From NCBI GenBank assembly GCA_933228675.1, contig OW121740.1:156601828-156665827 (forward strand): a DNA stretch of 64,000 bases, in the 5' to 3' direction. Each line of letters starts with the position of its first letter. Position 1 is the stretch's first letter. Both the position numbers and the translations under genes were made by a program. The DNA comes from Stomorhina lunata. Lineage: Eukaryota > Arthropoda > Insecta > Diptera > Rhiniidae. The notes beneath the pieces were generated by a model. That model did not search any database, was not told where the DNA came from, and saw only the letters and a list, made by a program, of their open reading frames with translations. Positions 46,620 to 57,768 of this stretch are shown here, piece by piece.

Positions 46620-49600
46620 ATGTCTCCTCCCAAAACTTGTGCTGTGTGTGGTGATAAGGCGCTGGGTTACAATTTCAATGCTGTAACCTGCGAAAGTTGC
46701 AAGGCCTTCTTTCGACGCAATGCCTTGGCCCGAAAACAATTTACCTGTCCCTTTAATCAAAACTGTGAAATAACCGTGGTCACTCGAAGATTTTGTCAAA
46801 AATGTCGTTTAAAAAAGTGCCTAGACATTGGCATGAAAAGTGAAAATATCATGTCGGAAGAGGATAAAATGGCTAAACGAAGAAAAATTGAAAATAATAG
46901 AGCTAAAAGAAAAATTAATGAACACAAATCACCAGAAAGTATAGGGGGTGGTGGGGAGAGCGGAGTTAGTTTAGTTAATAGTGTCGAGTGTCAAGGTGAT
47001 ATGCCTGTAGCTGATAGTAGTGGTTATGATTCGTTTGCTGGTAATTGCGATTCTCGCAGTTGTGGTTCTTTCGATAGCAATACACCTGGTTCATCATCTG
47101 TTACTGACCCAACATCTAGCACTAAACTTCCTGTTGTAGGTGATACAATCCGGGATATTAATCCCGAATTAATGACTAGCGAGGAAATGGTTGAATTTAT
47201 TGTGGGAGATCCAGATAAGGCGTCACAAGCTATAAGTAAGTTAATGAAAACACCAACTGAAGCACTGGCGTCGCTGGAGAAGATTATAAATTCCCAAAAA
47301 GATGCTTTGCGTCTTATATCACATTTAATAAACTATCCAGGTAAGTTTATAAACAAAAAAGAAAAATTTTTATCGGCATAAAAAATATTTTATAAAAAAC
47401 TTTTTACGATTTTTTCGTAAAAAAAAATTATAGACAAATTTTTGATATAATTTTTTTAATGTTAAAATTTCATTAACAATTTTTTTTAATTTGTTTTTTG
47501 AAAAAAATTAAAACAATGTTTATCTACATAAATCTTATAGTTTGGGGGATATAAGTTTCGTTTAAAGCTTCAAGTGACTTTTTTAATTATTTTTCCAACA
47601 ATATTCTTATCGCAATCTCTATATTTCCCTGAACAATTTTTTTTTTTTTTGTTTTAAGTTCCGATATACATTTTTTATACAAATTTTTGATAAATTTTTT
47701 TATCAAAATTTTTTTATAGAAAAATTGGTACAAGAAAATTGTATAAACATATTTTACCATTTAGGGAGTATTTCAAAAAATATAAATTTCTATACGATTT
47801 TTTTACAAAAATCTTTTGATAAAAAATTTTTATAAAAATATTTTTTATAATTTTTTTTTATATAAAAATTTTCGATTTCACAATTTTTGTAACAAAAATT
47901 TTAGAAATTTTTTTCTTTAACATATTTATAAAAAATGTTCAAAATATTTTTTTTTTAAATTTGTTTATTACCGATTTTTTCCCTAATGGAGATTAAAACC
48001 CGTTTTAATTAAGACATTTTACGAACAAAAAGCATATAGTTTAGGAGATATAAAGCTTTAAAACTGAGTGCAAAACAAACTCAAACAAACTCAACATAAC
48101 TTTTTCTTATCTCGAAAACTATGTGAGGGATTTTAAAATTATGTTGGTTTAAGAAGTGAATCCTTCCAAATTAGTATTTTTGTTATTTTAAGAGATATTG
48201 CCTAATAATTTATATAAAAAGAAAGCATGAAAAGTTCATAAATCTAATGCGGCATTTTAGTCCGGTTATAAAGGTATCCACTTAAAAGAATATACACTTA
48301 TTATTTTTATTTTCACGGTTCTACAAAGTTTGTGCGGATATGGGAGGTGTCCTTTAGGAAAAGTTTCGCTGTGTAAATTTTATAAAACTCATATCTATCA
48401 GATTTCGAGATAACATTTTTGTGGAAAAACCGAAGAAAAAAAAAATACTATTGACAAAATGGCCCCTTAATAGGTTTATATTTGGATCATAACTAATTGG
48501 GATTTAACGAATTTTACTATATTTTCCTAACCAAAATGTTTTAAAAATTCCAATCAAATTTTTTTAGATAACAAAAATTTTTTGTTACAAGAAATTGTTA
48601 CAAAAATATTTTTTATAGAAAAATTATTGATCAAATTATTTTATAGAAACTTTTCCGATATAAATTTGTAAGGGCAATTAGGGTATTTATTTTGTATAGG
48701 ACAATTTTAATTATAAGCTTGTCATAGCTATATTTTTCGTTTATGAATTTGGAGGTTAAGTTATTAATTTAATATCAAATATTTTTTGAAAACAAAATTT
48801 TAATACACATTTTTTTTCTTAATTTTATTCCTCCCAAATTACTATCCAGGTGATGCTTTAAAAATCATCAGCAAAATCATGAACTCTCCCTTCAACGCCT
48901 TAACAGTATTTACAAAATTCATGAGCTCTCCCACCGACGCTCTAGAGATAATATCGAAAATTGTCAGTTCACCTCAAGAGGTCTTACAGTTCATAAGGAA
49001 TTTAATGGATTCCCCCGAAAATGCCATGGATATAATGAATAAATTCATGAATACCCCAGCAGAAGCTTTGCGTATGTTAAATCAAATCTTTAAAGGTCAC
49101 AATGAAAGTAAAAATTCCGAAGAAAATTTCGATTTGAAAAATGCACTAAAAAATGTTAATGATTTAGCGACGCCTGAAAATCTAAGCGCCGGCAACCAAA
49201 CGTCCGAATCAGGAAATGCTAATGACCTTTCGGCAGCTGCATTAAATGATAATACTCTTATACATTCTATGCTTAACTATCCCAGTCCAAATGATGTAAA
49301 CACCGTTATAATGCCACCATCTATAACAGCCCCATCAACACCGGCCACACCTTTGTCCATTGATAGCGGTCAGTACATAACGCCGCCTCTATCAGTAGCC
49401 AGCGGCCCTACAGAGTCCTTAAATATGACATCACCTTTACAATACCACTCACCGCCTGGCATAAGCTCAACAGCATCTCTAATATCAACGCCACATCACG
49501 ATGAATTACCCAGTACCTCTTCGGTGGGTCTATTATCGCCACCTTCTGAAGTTGATGCCGCCGCAGCGGCTGAATTTGCCGGTGAACATTTCGATATCAA

Positions 49601-52600
49601 AACTTTTATACACAATTCTTTTCCTGTTAATTCTGCAGCCTCTTATGCACCCGGTGATAGTTTAAATTCCCTGGAATCGGTACTAACCGAAGTGATACGC
49701 ATAGAATTCCAAGCCTTTAATAATCTACCGCCTGAACCACGTATAAAACATGAACAAATGAATTCCATGATTAATCTATCACAAAATTCCGAGGATATAA
49801 ATAGAGTTTCGCAATATGGTCATATTAATTGTATGCCTCAACAACAGCCCTTGCATTGCCAGCCCTCCATGGTGTGCTCGCCCTCAACAAGTGTCAGTAT
49901 GTCGCGTGATCTAAATGATATGGAACTAATGAAGCTGCGTGAATTAAAAATGGCCAGTGAGGCACTCTATCTGCCAGTCGATGATGATTTGAGTGTTTTA
50001 ATGAGTGACGATAGAATAAAGGTAAGTTTTTGTTTAGTTTGTCGATATAATATCCATCATTTTATTCATGTGAAGCTTGTTATTGAAATTAGTTCAAATG
50101 TCGGCTGTCGGTTCTTCGTACAAGAACGACTTAAGAAAACGAACAATACATTGCAGAGAAAATTTGATCGTATTGTTCGTATGTGAAATTTACTTTCTGC
50201 AAAGGTTTTCCCTGCCACTTGCAAAATAGAAAAATTCCCTTATTTTCCAAAAAGAATGGGGTATACTTAGATTATCATTACGTTTGTAACTCCCAAAATA
50301 TTGGCTCAAAAACAAAAAAAGGATATAAAATCTGAATCCTTATGAAATTCTAAGGCAAACGATCGTTGTCCTTCTGTATGTTTTTTAAAGGCACGGGACG
50401 GAAAGGGCTAGGTCAGCAAAATTTGGCAAAAATATTCCAAATTTTGTATAAAAATGGGCGAAATCGGTTCACAATTGACCATAGCATCCATATAAACGAA
50501 TTACGGAAACAGAAAAACTATCTATCTTTCAGTTAAAAGCTAGTTAGCTCCTAAACAAGCTAGTTAGAACTAAACAGGCTTATTTTCCCACAATCTACTC
50601 TGGAGTTAGATAACAGGGTTCTTTGGTACAAAACAATTATTAAATTAATATGGACCTATGGTATTCAGTTATGGGGCACGGCATCCACCTCGAACATTGC
50701 CAAATTACAGAGAAGACAATCCAAGCTCTTACGTTTAATAACTTGAACTCCTTGGTACATAAGAAATAACAACATTTACAGAATGTTCTCCTTGTCCAAG
50801 AAGAGATCATCTTGCAAGGCAGCTTTTGCAATTTGAAGGTCGCCAACGATTACGAAGGATGGATACATTGGACCTGGCCACCCTCAAAAAAAAAGCATTT
50901 GACCCTATCTCTACCCTCGGAAACCAGTTTAAGCTAATAAATATTAAATTATAGTAGATGTGATATTAAAATTTGGTACAAATCAGTTTTTTATAACTGT
51001 CAGGCTGCATGAGAAATTATTTGAGACTCGGTCCACATTTGACTATAGCTCCCATATAATTTTTTCCTAATGAATGTCAAGTTAGCATTGATCATCGGGA
51101 ATTGGTCTACATTTAACTATTGCTTTCATATAAAAACCAGTGCCGAAAACCACTTAAATGCCACGAAAGCCAGTTAAACTCTAATAAATTACTAATAAAA
51201 TTCGGCACAGCAGAATATAACACTTAAATATATAACTTGTTAATAAATATAAAGATCCAATTTATATTTCATTGCTATCCTTATTAGATAGAAGATAACA
51301 TGCAAAAGAGTTTGTTACTTATTAAACGGTCAAATTTACAACAGTTTATTCTTTGTGGAACCGAAAATTACAAAAAACACACCTCCAAATAATAGAAATC
51401 TGTCTTCAGCCTAGGCGATAATGAATCAGTCAGTTTACTCTTTTTTATGTATATATAGATAAATATGTCTAATTCAGTTTCTATCAATATATTTCTTTGA
51501 CTTTCACTACAAAATATTTTTTATTCCAAAAATATTTCTTTCGCATTTCTATAGACGGATTTTATATATATTTTTTAAACAACTACTTTTTATCTTATCA
51601 TATAACCGTCTTCAAGTTTCAATTATAAGAAACACCTGTGCATAAAATTTTGAAGTATATAATTCACAAGTAGATGACTCAAGACTTAGGATACATTAAC
51701 CGACATTTTTCTAAATAACTTCCAATCAAAAATAAATAGCAGACGATCGACAATAAAATTCCCACATTTTATAAGCCGATAAATATTACAACTGTAGGTC
51801 CATGCGCTCGCTACATTATAAAAGATAACGTAACAAATTAGTAAATATTTAGTTAATTATTTTTCATATCAATATAACAACAAGTAAATATAATTGTTTG
51901 TATTTTCATTAATTTTTACCAAACACCTGTTGCTTGCTAGAATTTGAATTAAAACGATAAAAAAAGAAACTGTTTATGCAGTTTTTTTAATGTTATCAAT
52001 GGAGGTTTATCAATGATTCTACTGGGAAAGCAGAATTTTTGAATCGTAACATTTTGACACAATTCTTAAATGTTTTCTTATTATCTTTTAATTTTTTTTT
52101 CTTGAGTTTTATCAATATGTATACAAATGTTTTTTTATTAACTTACATATTTCGAATTCAAAACTTATAATAATAATGAACAAATTGTTTCCATGCTATT
52201 TTGTGGGATAACTAACTCAGCACTATTTAATCTTGTCCAAAATTTCAAAGAATCACCAAACTAAAAAAATTAAACAATACCTTTTGTGTGTCGAGATTAG
52301 AGAACATTTTCTCAACAAAGAACAATAAATTTTTGACAGCATGCGAACCAATTTTGCAAGAAATACCCAAAACGTTCTTTGAAGCTTATCTTAACGTTCT
52401 TTGAAGCTTATCTTAACGTTCTTTGAAGCTTATCTTAACGCAGTTTAAATTTTGATTTATCTATTTTAGTTTCAGAGATATTATTACATATTTTTACCTC
52501 TTACCCCTACATCGTCCAAATTTAATTCGTTTTTGCTAGGCGATGATGAATCAGTCAATCGTTTGAATTTTATATAATGAGTCAAATCAAAAATTTTCGA

Positions 52601-54475
52601 ATACGTACTGAAACACATCATCATCCGATACCTATGAGGGGATCGGAAAAAATAGACTTTTTCTAAAACAAAATTTAAAACGACTCAATTTTTTCTTGAG
52701 TCGTTTTAAATTTTAAAACAAAAAGATACAAAAAAAAAATTCCAACGATTAATGAACAAATTTTCAAATTTCTAAATTTGTACTGAAATAACATGAGTTG
52801 TTTTACAAAAAGTCTATTATTTTCCGATCCCTCCATGAGCCCACTTTTTTGGCTGTTGTATTTTGATGTCAACACTATATTCCATATTTGAGAAAAGAAT
52901 AGAAAAAATGGAACATATACTTTTTGAGATATCCTCGAATCAAGGACATAATTGATAAGTTATAGGCATATAAAAAAGGCAAGCTTATCTTAACGTTATT
53001 TAAAGCTTATGTTAACGCAGCTTAAATTTTGATTTATCTCTTTAAGTTTAAAAAGGACTTTTCTAAAACAACTCACATTATTTCAGTACAAATTTTTAAA
53101 TGTTTTTCATGAGTCGTTTTAAATTTTAAAATACAAATTCCAACGATTAATAAAAAAATTTTCGAATTTCAAAATTTGTACTAACATGAGTAGTTTTACA
53201 AAAAGTCTATTATTTTCCGGGCACACTTTTTTGGTTTTTGTATTTTGATCTCAACACTATATTCCATATTTGAGAAAAGAATAGTGAAAATGGAAGATAT
53301 GCTTTTTGAGACATCCTCAAGTCAAGGACATAATTAATAAGTTATAGTCATATAAAGTGGGTATTTTTTGAAAATAATCTTGAAAAAATGAACTTTGGAC
53401 CGCCATAAAATCTTAACTAAAGCGAAATTTAAAGAACTTTAAAAATTGTATGAGCTATGAGAATGTGTATACAAAATTTCAACAAAATCGGAGATGGTAA
53501 GATTTAAAATTTGTATTTTTCATTCGAAAAATTTTGATTTCACCCAAAGTTTTTTGAATGGTTAAATTTATAAAAAAAATACAGCAAGTTTTGTAGATAA
53601 GTCAATCATTTTTAAGTCATTTAAACCTTTGCTAGTACTTTTTTAAAGGGTAAAAAAATCATAATTTCAATAATCTCCAAATTATCAAAATATTTACTTC
53701 CTCTCTTTTTAGCCTGAAGATACACACCAAGATCCCAAATTACTGCAAGTGATCAATTTAACGGCCGTAGCCATAAAACGTCTAATAAAAATGGCCAAAA
53801 AGATTGCAGGTTTTCGTGACATGTGTCAGGAAGATCAGGTGGCCTTATTAAAAGGTGGCTGCACAGAAATGATGATAATGCGTTCTGTAATGACTTACGA
53901 TGATGATCGTAATACATGGAAGGTAGTTTAAATTTAATTTTGGGTAAAACAATATTCAAGCAATTACATATAATTTCAATTTTATTCAAAACAGATACCC
54001 CATACCAAAGAAGATATGTCCAATATCAGAGCAGAAGTTCTAAAATTAGCCAAAGGTAATGTTTATGAAGAGCATATTAAATTTATAAGTACATTCGATG
54101 AAAAATGGCGCATGGACGAGCATATTATTTTGATAATGTGCGCCATTGTATTATTTTCACCCACAAGACCTCGTATTATACATTCCGATGTTATTAGATT
54201 GGAACAGGTTGGTGTTTTTATAATTTACTTAATAATTTAAAAAAATCGTTATTAAATTTACTTTTTGTTTACAGAATTCCTATTATTATTTGTTACGCCG
54301 CTATTTGGAATCCGTTTATCCCGGCTGCGAGGCAAAATCGGCCTTTATCAAATTAATACAAAAAATTTCAGATGTTGAACGTTTGAATCAATTTATTATC
54401 GGTGTCTATTTGAATGTTAATCCCTCACAAGTTGAGCCTTTACTAAGAGAAATTTTCGATTTGAAAAATCACTAA
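46620..54475 (+). CDS. Hr96: Nuclear hormone receptor HR96 (NR1J family)
   Basis: Exons are 46620-47340, 48850-50021, 53713-53922, 53995-54207 and 54275-54475; phases agree throughout and give 838 residues. The DNA-binding domain starts at residue ~7 (CAVCGDKALGYNFNAVTC) with eight zinc-ligand cysteines, and its P box ESCKA is the diagnostic variant of the HR96/DAF-12/NHR-8 group. A basic extension (AKRRKIENNRAKRKI) follows. The hinge holds nine 14-residue tandem repeats, then a Ser/Pro/Thr-rich linker. The ligand-binding domain (exons 3-5) includes KMAKKIAGFRDMCQEDQVAL and LLKGGCTEMMIMRS, ending VEPLLREIFDL, the AF-2 helix. Drosophila HR96 binds cholesterol and regulates lipid, sterol and xenobiotic genes. 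Convergent with Smg6. Confidence 0.96.
47211..49097 (+). repeat. Nine 14-residue tandem repeats in the HR96 hinge
   Basis: Coding parts 47211-47340 and 48850-49097 total 378 nt, exactly nine 14-codon units without indels. Examples are PTEALASLEKIINS, PGDALKIISKIMNS, PTDALEIISKIVSS, PENAMDIMNKFMNT. The consensus is P-x-x-A-L-x-x-I-x-K-[IF]-[MI]-[NS]-S. Each unit should form a two-heptad helix capped by proline. Unit four is split by intron 1 after its first codon position for Gly. Confidence 0.93.
47341..48849 (+). other. Hr96 intron 1
   Basis: This 1,509-bp AT-rich intron opens GTAAGTTT and ends TACTATCCAG. Both exon boundaries read CTATCCAG, so the last bases of exon 1 and of the intron are alike. 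ATTTTTTATA-like runs are frequent; no gene is present. Confidence 0.7.
50395..51270. repeat. Degenerate dispersed repeat (CGGTCCACATTTGACC type) in Hr96 intron 2
   Basis: TCGGTTCACAATTGACCATA (50463), TCGGTCCACATTTGACTATA (51029) and TTGGTCTACATTTAACTATT (51103) are relatives of the block at 55512 and 55680 inside the element at 55142-55782. Several truncated copies appear stacked here around a retrotransposon remnant. Confidence 0.6.
50560..50940 (+). mobile_element. Jockey-like non-LTR retrotransposon remnant
   Basis: From 50627 the forward frame reads IWTYGIQLWGTASTSNIAKL then QRRQSKLLRLIT, the region after the RT domain of Jockey-clade elements. It continues past one in-frame stop to PWYIRNNNIYRM. 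A stop at ~50836 and surrounding shifts show it is dead. It differs from the CR1-like fragments at 10978-15515, so it is a second retroelement lineage. Confidence 0.85.
52371..52436 (+). repeat. 22-bp tandem repeat, three copies
   Basis: Three identical units of AACGTTCTTTGAAGC plus TTATCTT. A related CTTATCTTAACGTTATTTAA at ~52984-53005 suggests an older, longer array or a shared source repeat. Confidence 0.9.
52620..53365 (+). repeat. Tandem duplication of ~280 bp in Hr96 intron 2
   Basis: 52698-52975 and 53107-53360 match in order: GAGTCGTTTTAAATTTTAAA, TTCCAACGATTAAT, AAAAAGTCTATTATTTTCCG, ACACTATATTCCATATTTGA and GGACATAATT.ATAAGTTATA. Divergence is moderate with small indels. A shorter relative lies at 33700-33804. 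Confidence 0.82.
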
Positions 54476-55034
54476 ACTTTCAGTGCATATTTTTATATTT
54501 TATTTTACTGTTAAATTTTTTCTATACATTGTTTAATTAATTATAAGTTAAAGTCTCTAAACCTTAATCAATTAAGCATTAAATGCTTTTCTTTTTGAAA
54601 AAAAAAACAATAAAAAAAAACATTAGATTGCCTGTACCTTTGCTGCTCTCCGCCTAATAAACGTTATTTGTACAAGTGATAAATGTACAAAATAAATATT
54701 TTAATATTAAATAACAAATAAATTATATTTTCTTATATTCATACAACATAAATTTATTACTGTTAAACCAAATCTGTTTGATCATATGTAAATACATAAG
54801 TTTGAGAAGATGAAGTAACTTATTGTTGTGCAATTTGTTCTTTATTGTATATGTGATTTTTATTGTATTTAAATGTAAAAATATGTATCACATTAGTTGT
54901 ATTCATATTCATATATAAAACAACTTGTTAAAATTACATACATAAATAAATTATTTAAGTAGAAAAACGATGTTTTTATACAACTTTTCGAGGATCATGG
55001 AAAGTTTACGGAACCGGCCGGAGCTGTGTCACTA
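54476..55034 (+). other. Hr96 3' untranslated and downstream sequence
   Basis: Non-coding. Candidate poly(A) signals AATAAA are at 54609-54614 and 54656-54661, within 190 bp of the Hr96 stop codon. Confidence 0.6.
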
Positions 55035-55131
55035 ACTAATTCATAAACGAAAAAATTATTATATTATGACAAACTTATTTTCCGTACAAAATTCCTGCGA
55101 AAAGTTTTTGATAATTCGTTTATGAATTAGT
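55035..55131. mobile_element. Short foldback element with 17-bp perfect inverted repeats
   Basis: ACTAATTCATAAACGAA (55035-55051) faces its exact inverse TTCGTTTATGAATTAGT (55115-55131). The ~63-bp middle is AT-rich. It may be a small MITE or the edge of the larger element that follows. A solitary TTTCGTTTATGAATTTG occurs in Hr96 intron 1 near 48736. Confidence 0.6.
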
Positions 55132-55141
55132 GGGTTAATTA

Positions 55142-55782
55142 TACCCTTCACCACCATAGGTGGTTTATGCTGGTGTATGTAACGCATAGAAATATTTGTC
55201 TTAAACCACCTTTTAGTATACCAATAGGCTTAGAATCACTTTGTGAGTCGATTTAGCGATGCCCGTCCGTCTGGACGACTGGCTGGCTGGACCCCCATGT
55301 AAACCATGTAATCAAAGTACAGGTCGCAATTCTAAAGATAATTTGATAAAATTTGGCACAGATCATTTTTTTTATAGTGGGACCATGGCTATTGAAATTC
55401 GTCCCACTTCCCGGAATTGATATATTGGCCACAAATATCAATATTTTTTCATGAAATTTAAAAACAATACTGCTTATGTGAACTTAAATCACTGTACCAA
55501 ATTTCATTGAAATCGGTCCACATTTGACCATAGCTCCCATACAAACTCTTCTGTCAACACGCACTAAATGAGACAAAAAATCACTAAAACTCTCGTAAAT
55601 GAAGATAATGGGAATTTTAAGTTTATTTTCTGCATACGTAATTTTTGAAACAACTGTAATCAATTTGCCAAATTTCAAGATAATCGGCCCACATTTGACC
55701 CTAGTATGATGGTAAAATTTAGCAAATATTTGTCTTTATACAGGAAAAAGAGTACCTTTGTTGACCTTAGTGGTGAAGGGTA
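55142..55782. mobile_element. Dispersed element with TACCCTTCACCAC inverted ends
   Basis: TACCCTTCACCAC (55142-55154) faces an exact inverse at 55770-55782. Inside are GCCCGTCCGTCTGG, AAGTACAGGTCGCAATTCTA and repeated ATCGGTCCACATTTGACCAT blocks. After the right end, GGTCGGACTTGGCCGACTTT and CTTGTTTTT extend similarity to a widespread fly repeat type recalled from other dipteran genomes. No coding capacity is apparent; the class is uncertain. Confidence 0.65.
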
Positions 55783-55911
55783 TCGTATGGTCGGACTTGG
55801 CCGACTTTAGCACTTTCTTACTTGTTTTTTATGAAAGAATATTTTTATTAGAGTGTCTCGAAGAAAAAAAGTTATTTTTTTGAAAGAAATTTTTGTAAAA
55901 ACTAAAATTTT

Positions 55912-56735
55912 TAAACTTTTACATAAAAATGGTAAATTTTAAAAATTTCACATAAAAATGTAAAATTTTGAAAATTTCTGATAAGTTTTGAAAATTTCTG
56001 ATAAAAAAAGTAAATTTTGAAAATTTCTTATAAAAACGGTAAATTTTGAAAATTTCACATAAAAATGGAAAATTTTGAAAATTTCTGATAAAAATGGAAA
56101 ATTTTGAAAATTTCTGATAAAAATGGTAAATTTTGAAAATTTTACATAAAAATGGAAAATTTTGAAAATATCTCATAAAAATTGTAAATTTTGAAAATTT
56201 CACTTAAAAACGGTAAATTTTAAAAGTTTCCTATAAAAATGGTAAATTTTGAAAATTTCACATAAAAATGGAAAATTTTGAAAATTTCTGATAAATATGA
56301 TCAATTTTGATAATTTCACATAAAAATGGTAAATTTTGAAAATTTCTTATAAAAATGGAAAATTTTCAAAATTTCTGATAAAAATGATAAATTTAAAAAT
56401 TCCTATGAAAATGGTAAATTTTGAAAATTTCACATAAAAATGGAAAATTTTCAAAATTTCTGACAAAAATGGTAAATTTTGAAAATTTCTTATAAAAATG
56501 GAAAATTTTGAAAATTTCTGATCAAAATGGTAAATTTCACATAAAAATGGTAAATTTCTTGAAAAATGAAAAATTTTGAAAATTTCTGATAAAAATGGTA
56601 AATTTTGACAATTTTACATAAAAATGGAAATCTTTTGAAAATTTCTGATAAAAATGGTAAATTTTGAAAATTTCAAATAAAAATGGAAAATTTTAAAAAT
56701 TTCAAATAAAAATGGAAAATTTTGAAAATCACACA
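55912..56735 (+). repeat. ~29-bp AT-rich minisatellite
   Basis: Degenerate units alternate AAAATTTCTGATAAAAATGG and AAAATTTCACATAAAAATGG, joined by TAAATTTTG or AAAATTTTG, roughly 28 units. Reverse frames at 55919 and 56614 are translations of this repeat and not genes. Confidence 0.9.
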
Positions 56736-57768
56736 TATGTGGTATACATTGAGCGTTATAATATAAATCAAACATATCCGGTAAGAATTGAGCAAAAAAT
56801 ATAAAGCAAAAATAACTGTTATTTTTGTCTATAATAATAATAGGCACAAAATAACTTTTATTTCTAATCAAAAAAATAAAAATCAAAAAGTAACCGTTAT
56901 TTTATGCGTTTTATTATAACGGTTATGACCGTTGCAGTCTCTGTTTTAACCTTTTTTGTCTAAATGGGCTATAAGATTAATAAAAGTCCGCGAATTTCGA
57001 TTATCCATTTTGAAAAAAAGTAAAAAACATTCTCCATTTATGACTTATTACCCTGGGGGAGGGGGTATAGAAAAAATCTGCGAAATAAGCGTTAGTTTGT
57101 GAACAGCAACAAAATACTTTTGAAGATCAAATTTCTTCCTTCCCTGTCCTTTTAAGAACATATTCGGCAAAAGTAAATAAAAATACATTATTTATGCTAA
57201 ACATATGTTATTTATTTTTAAATATATTCTGCACTGCATATGCATATTACATACATACATATAAAGGAGTATAATAAAACTCTTGTTAATTTTTCAATAC
57301 CAAAATATTTGTATTCTAACAAAGAGTTAACTTACAAAACGAAAAAAACGAATAACGTACATCAAACAAATAACATTTAGAAAGATTGTAATTAAATAAA
57401 ACATCGTTATTTTGTTATTTTGAAAACAGTTTTACTACATTTCATGTAAGAGAGAACACACATACCAAAAAAATTAGATTTTCTTTAAAGATGATTACAA
57501 ATATTTTAGTCATCTACAAAATACATACTCTAGATGTAAAATATACCACTAGTAAAAATATGCATGTAAAAATGTATATAATTTTGTTTTATATGTTGTA
57601 TATAAAATTAAAAAAAACGCAGATAAAAAGAGCACACATCTGATGGGATTGTTGGTTTGGTTTAATTTCTTTTTGTTTTTTGTGTTTTCCTCAAAATGTT
57701 AACAATAAAGTTTGATAAAAATTTCGGTTGTTGCTAAGAAAAGAAGCACTCGTTTCCATTATTTTTAA
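56736..57768. other. Spacer between the Hr96 and Smg6 3' ends
   Basis: AT-rich sequence downstream of the convergent genes; it must contain the Smg6 3' UTR. TTTAAT at 57661-57666 could act as a minus-strand ATTAAA poly(A) signal. Nothing else is recognised. Confidence 0.45.

Noticed and set aside
50022..50186. C-terminal extension of Hr96 exon 2 read through the donor
   Set aside because: The donor GTAAGT is strong and downstream exons encode the expected ligand-binding domain in phase.
55919..56886. Phe/Lys/Ile-rich reverse frames
   Set aside because: Direct translation of the 29-bp minisatellite.
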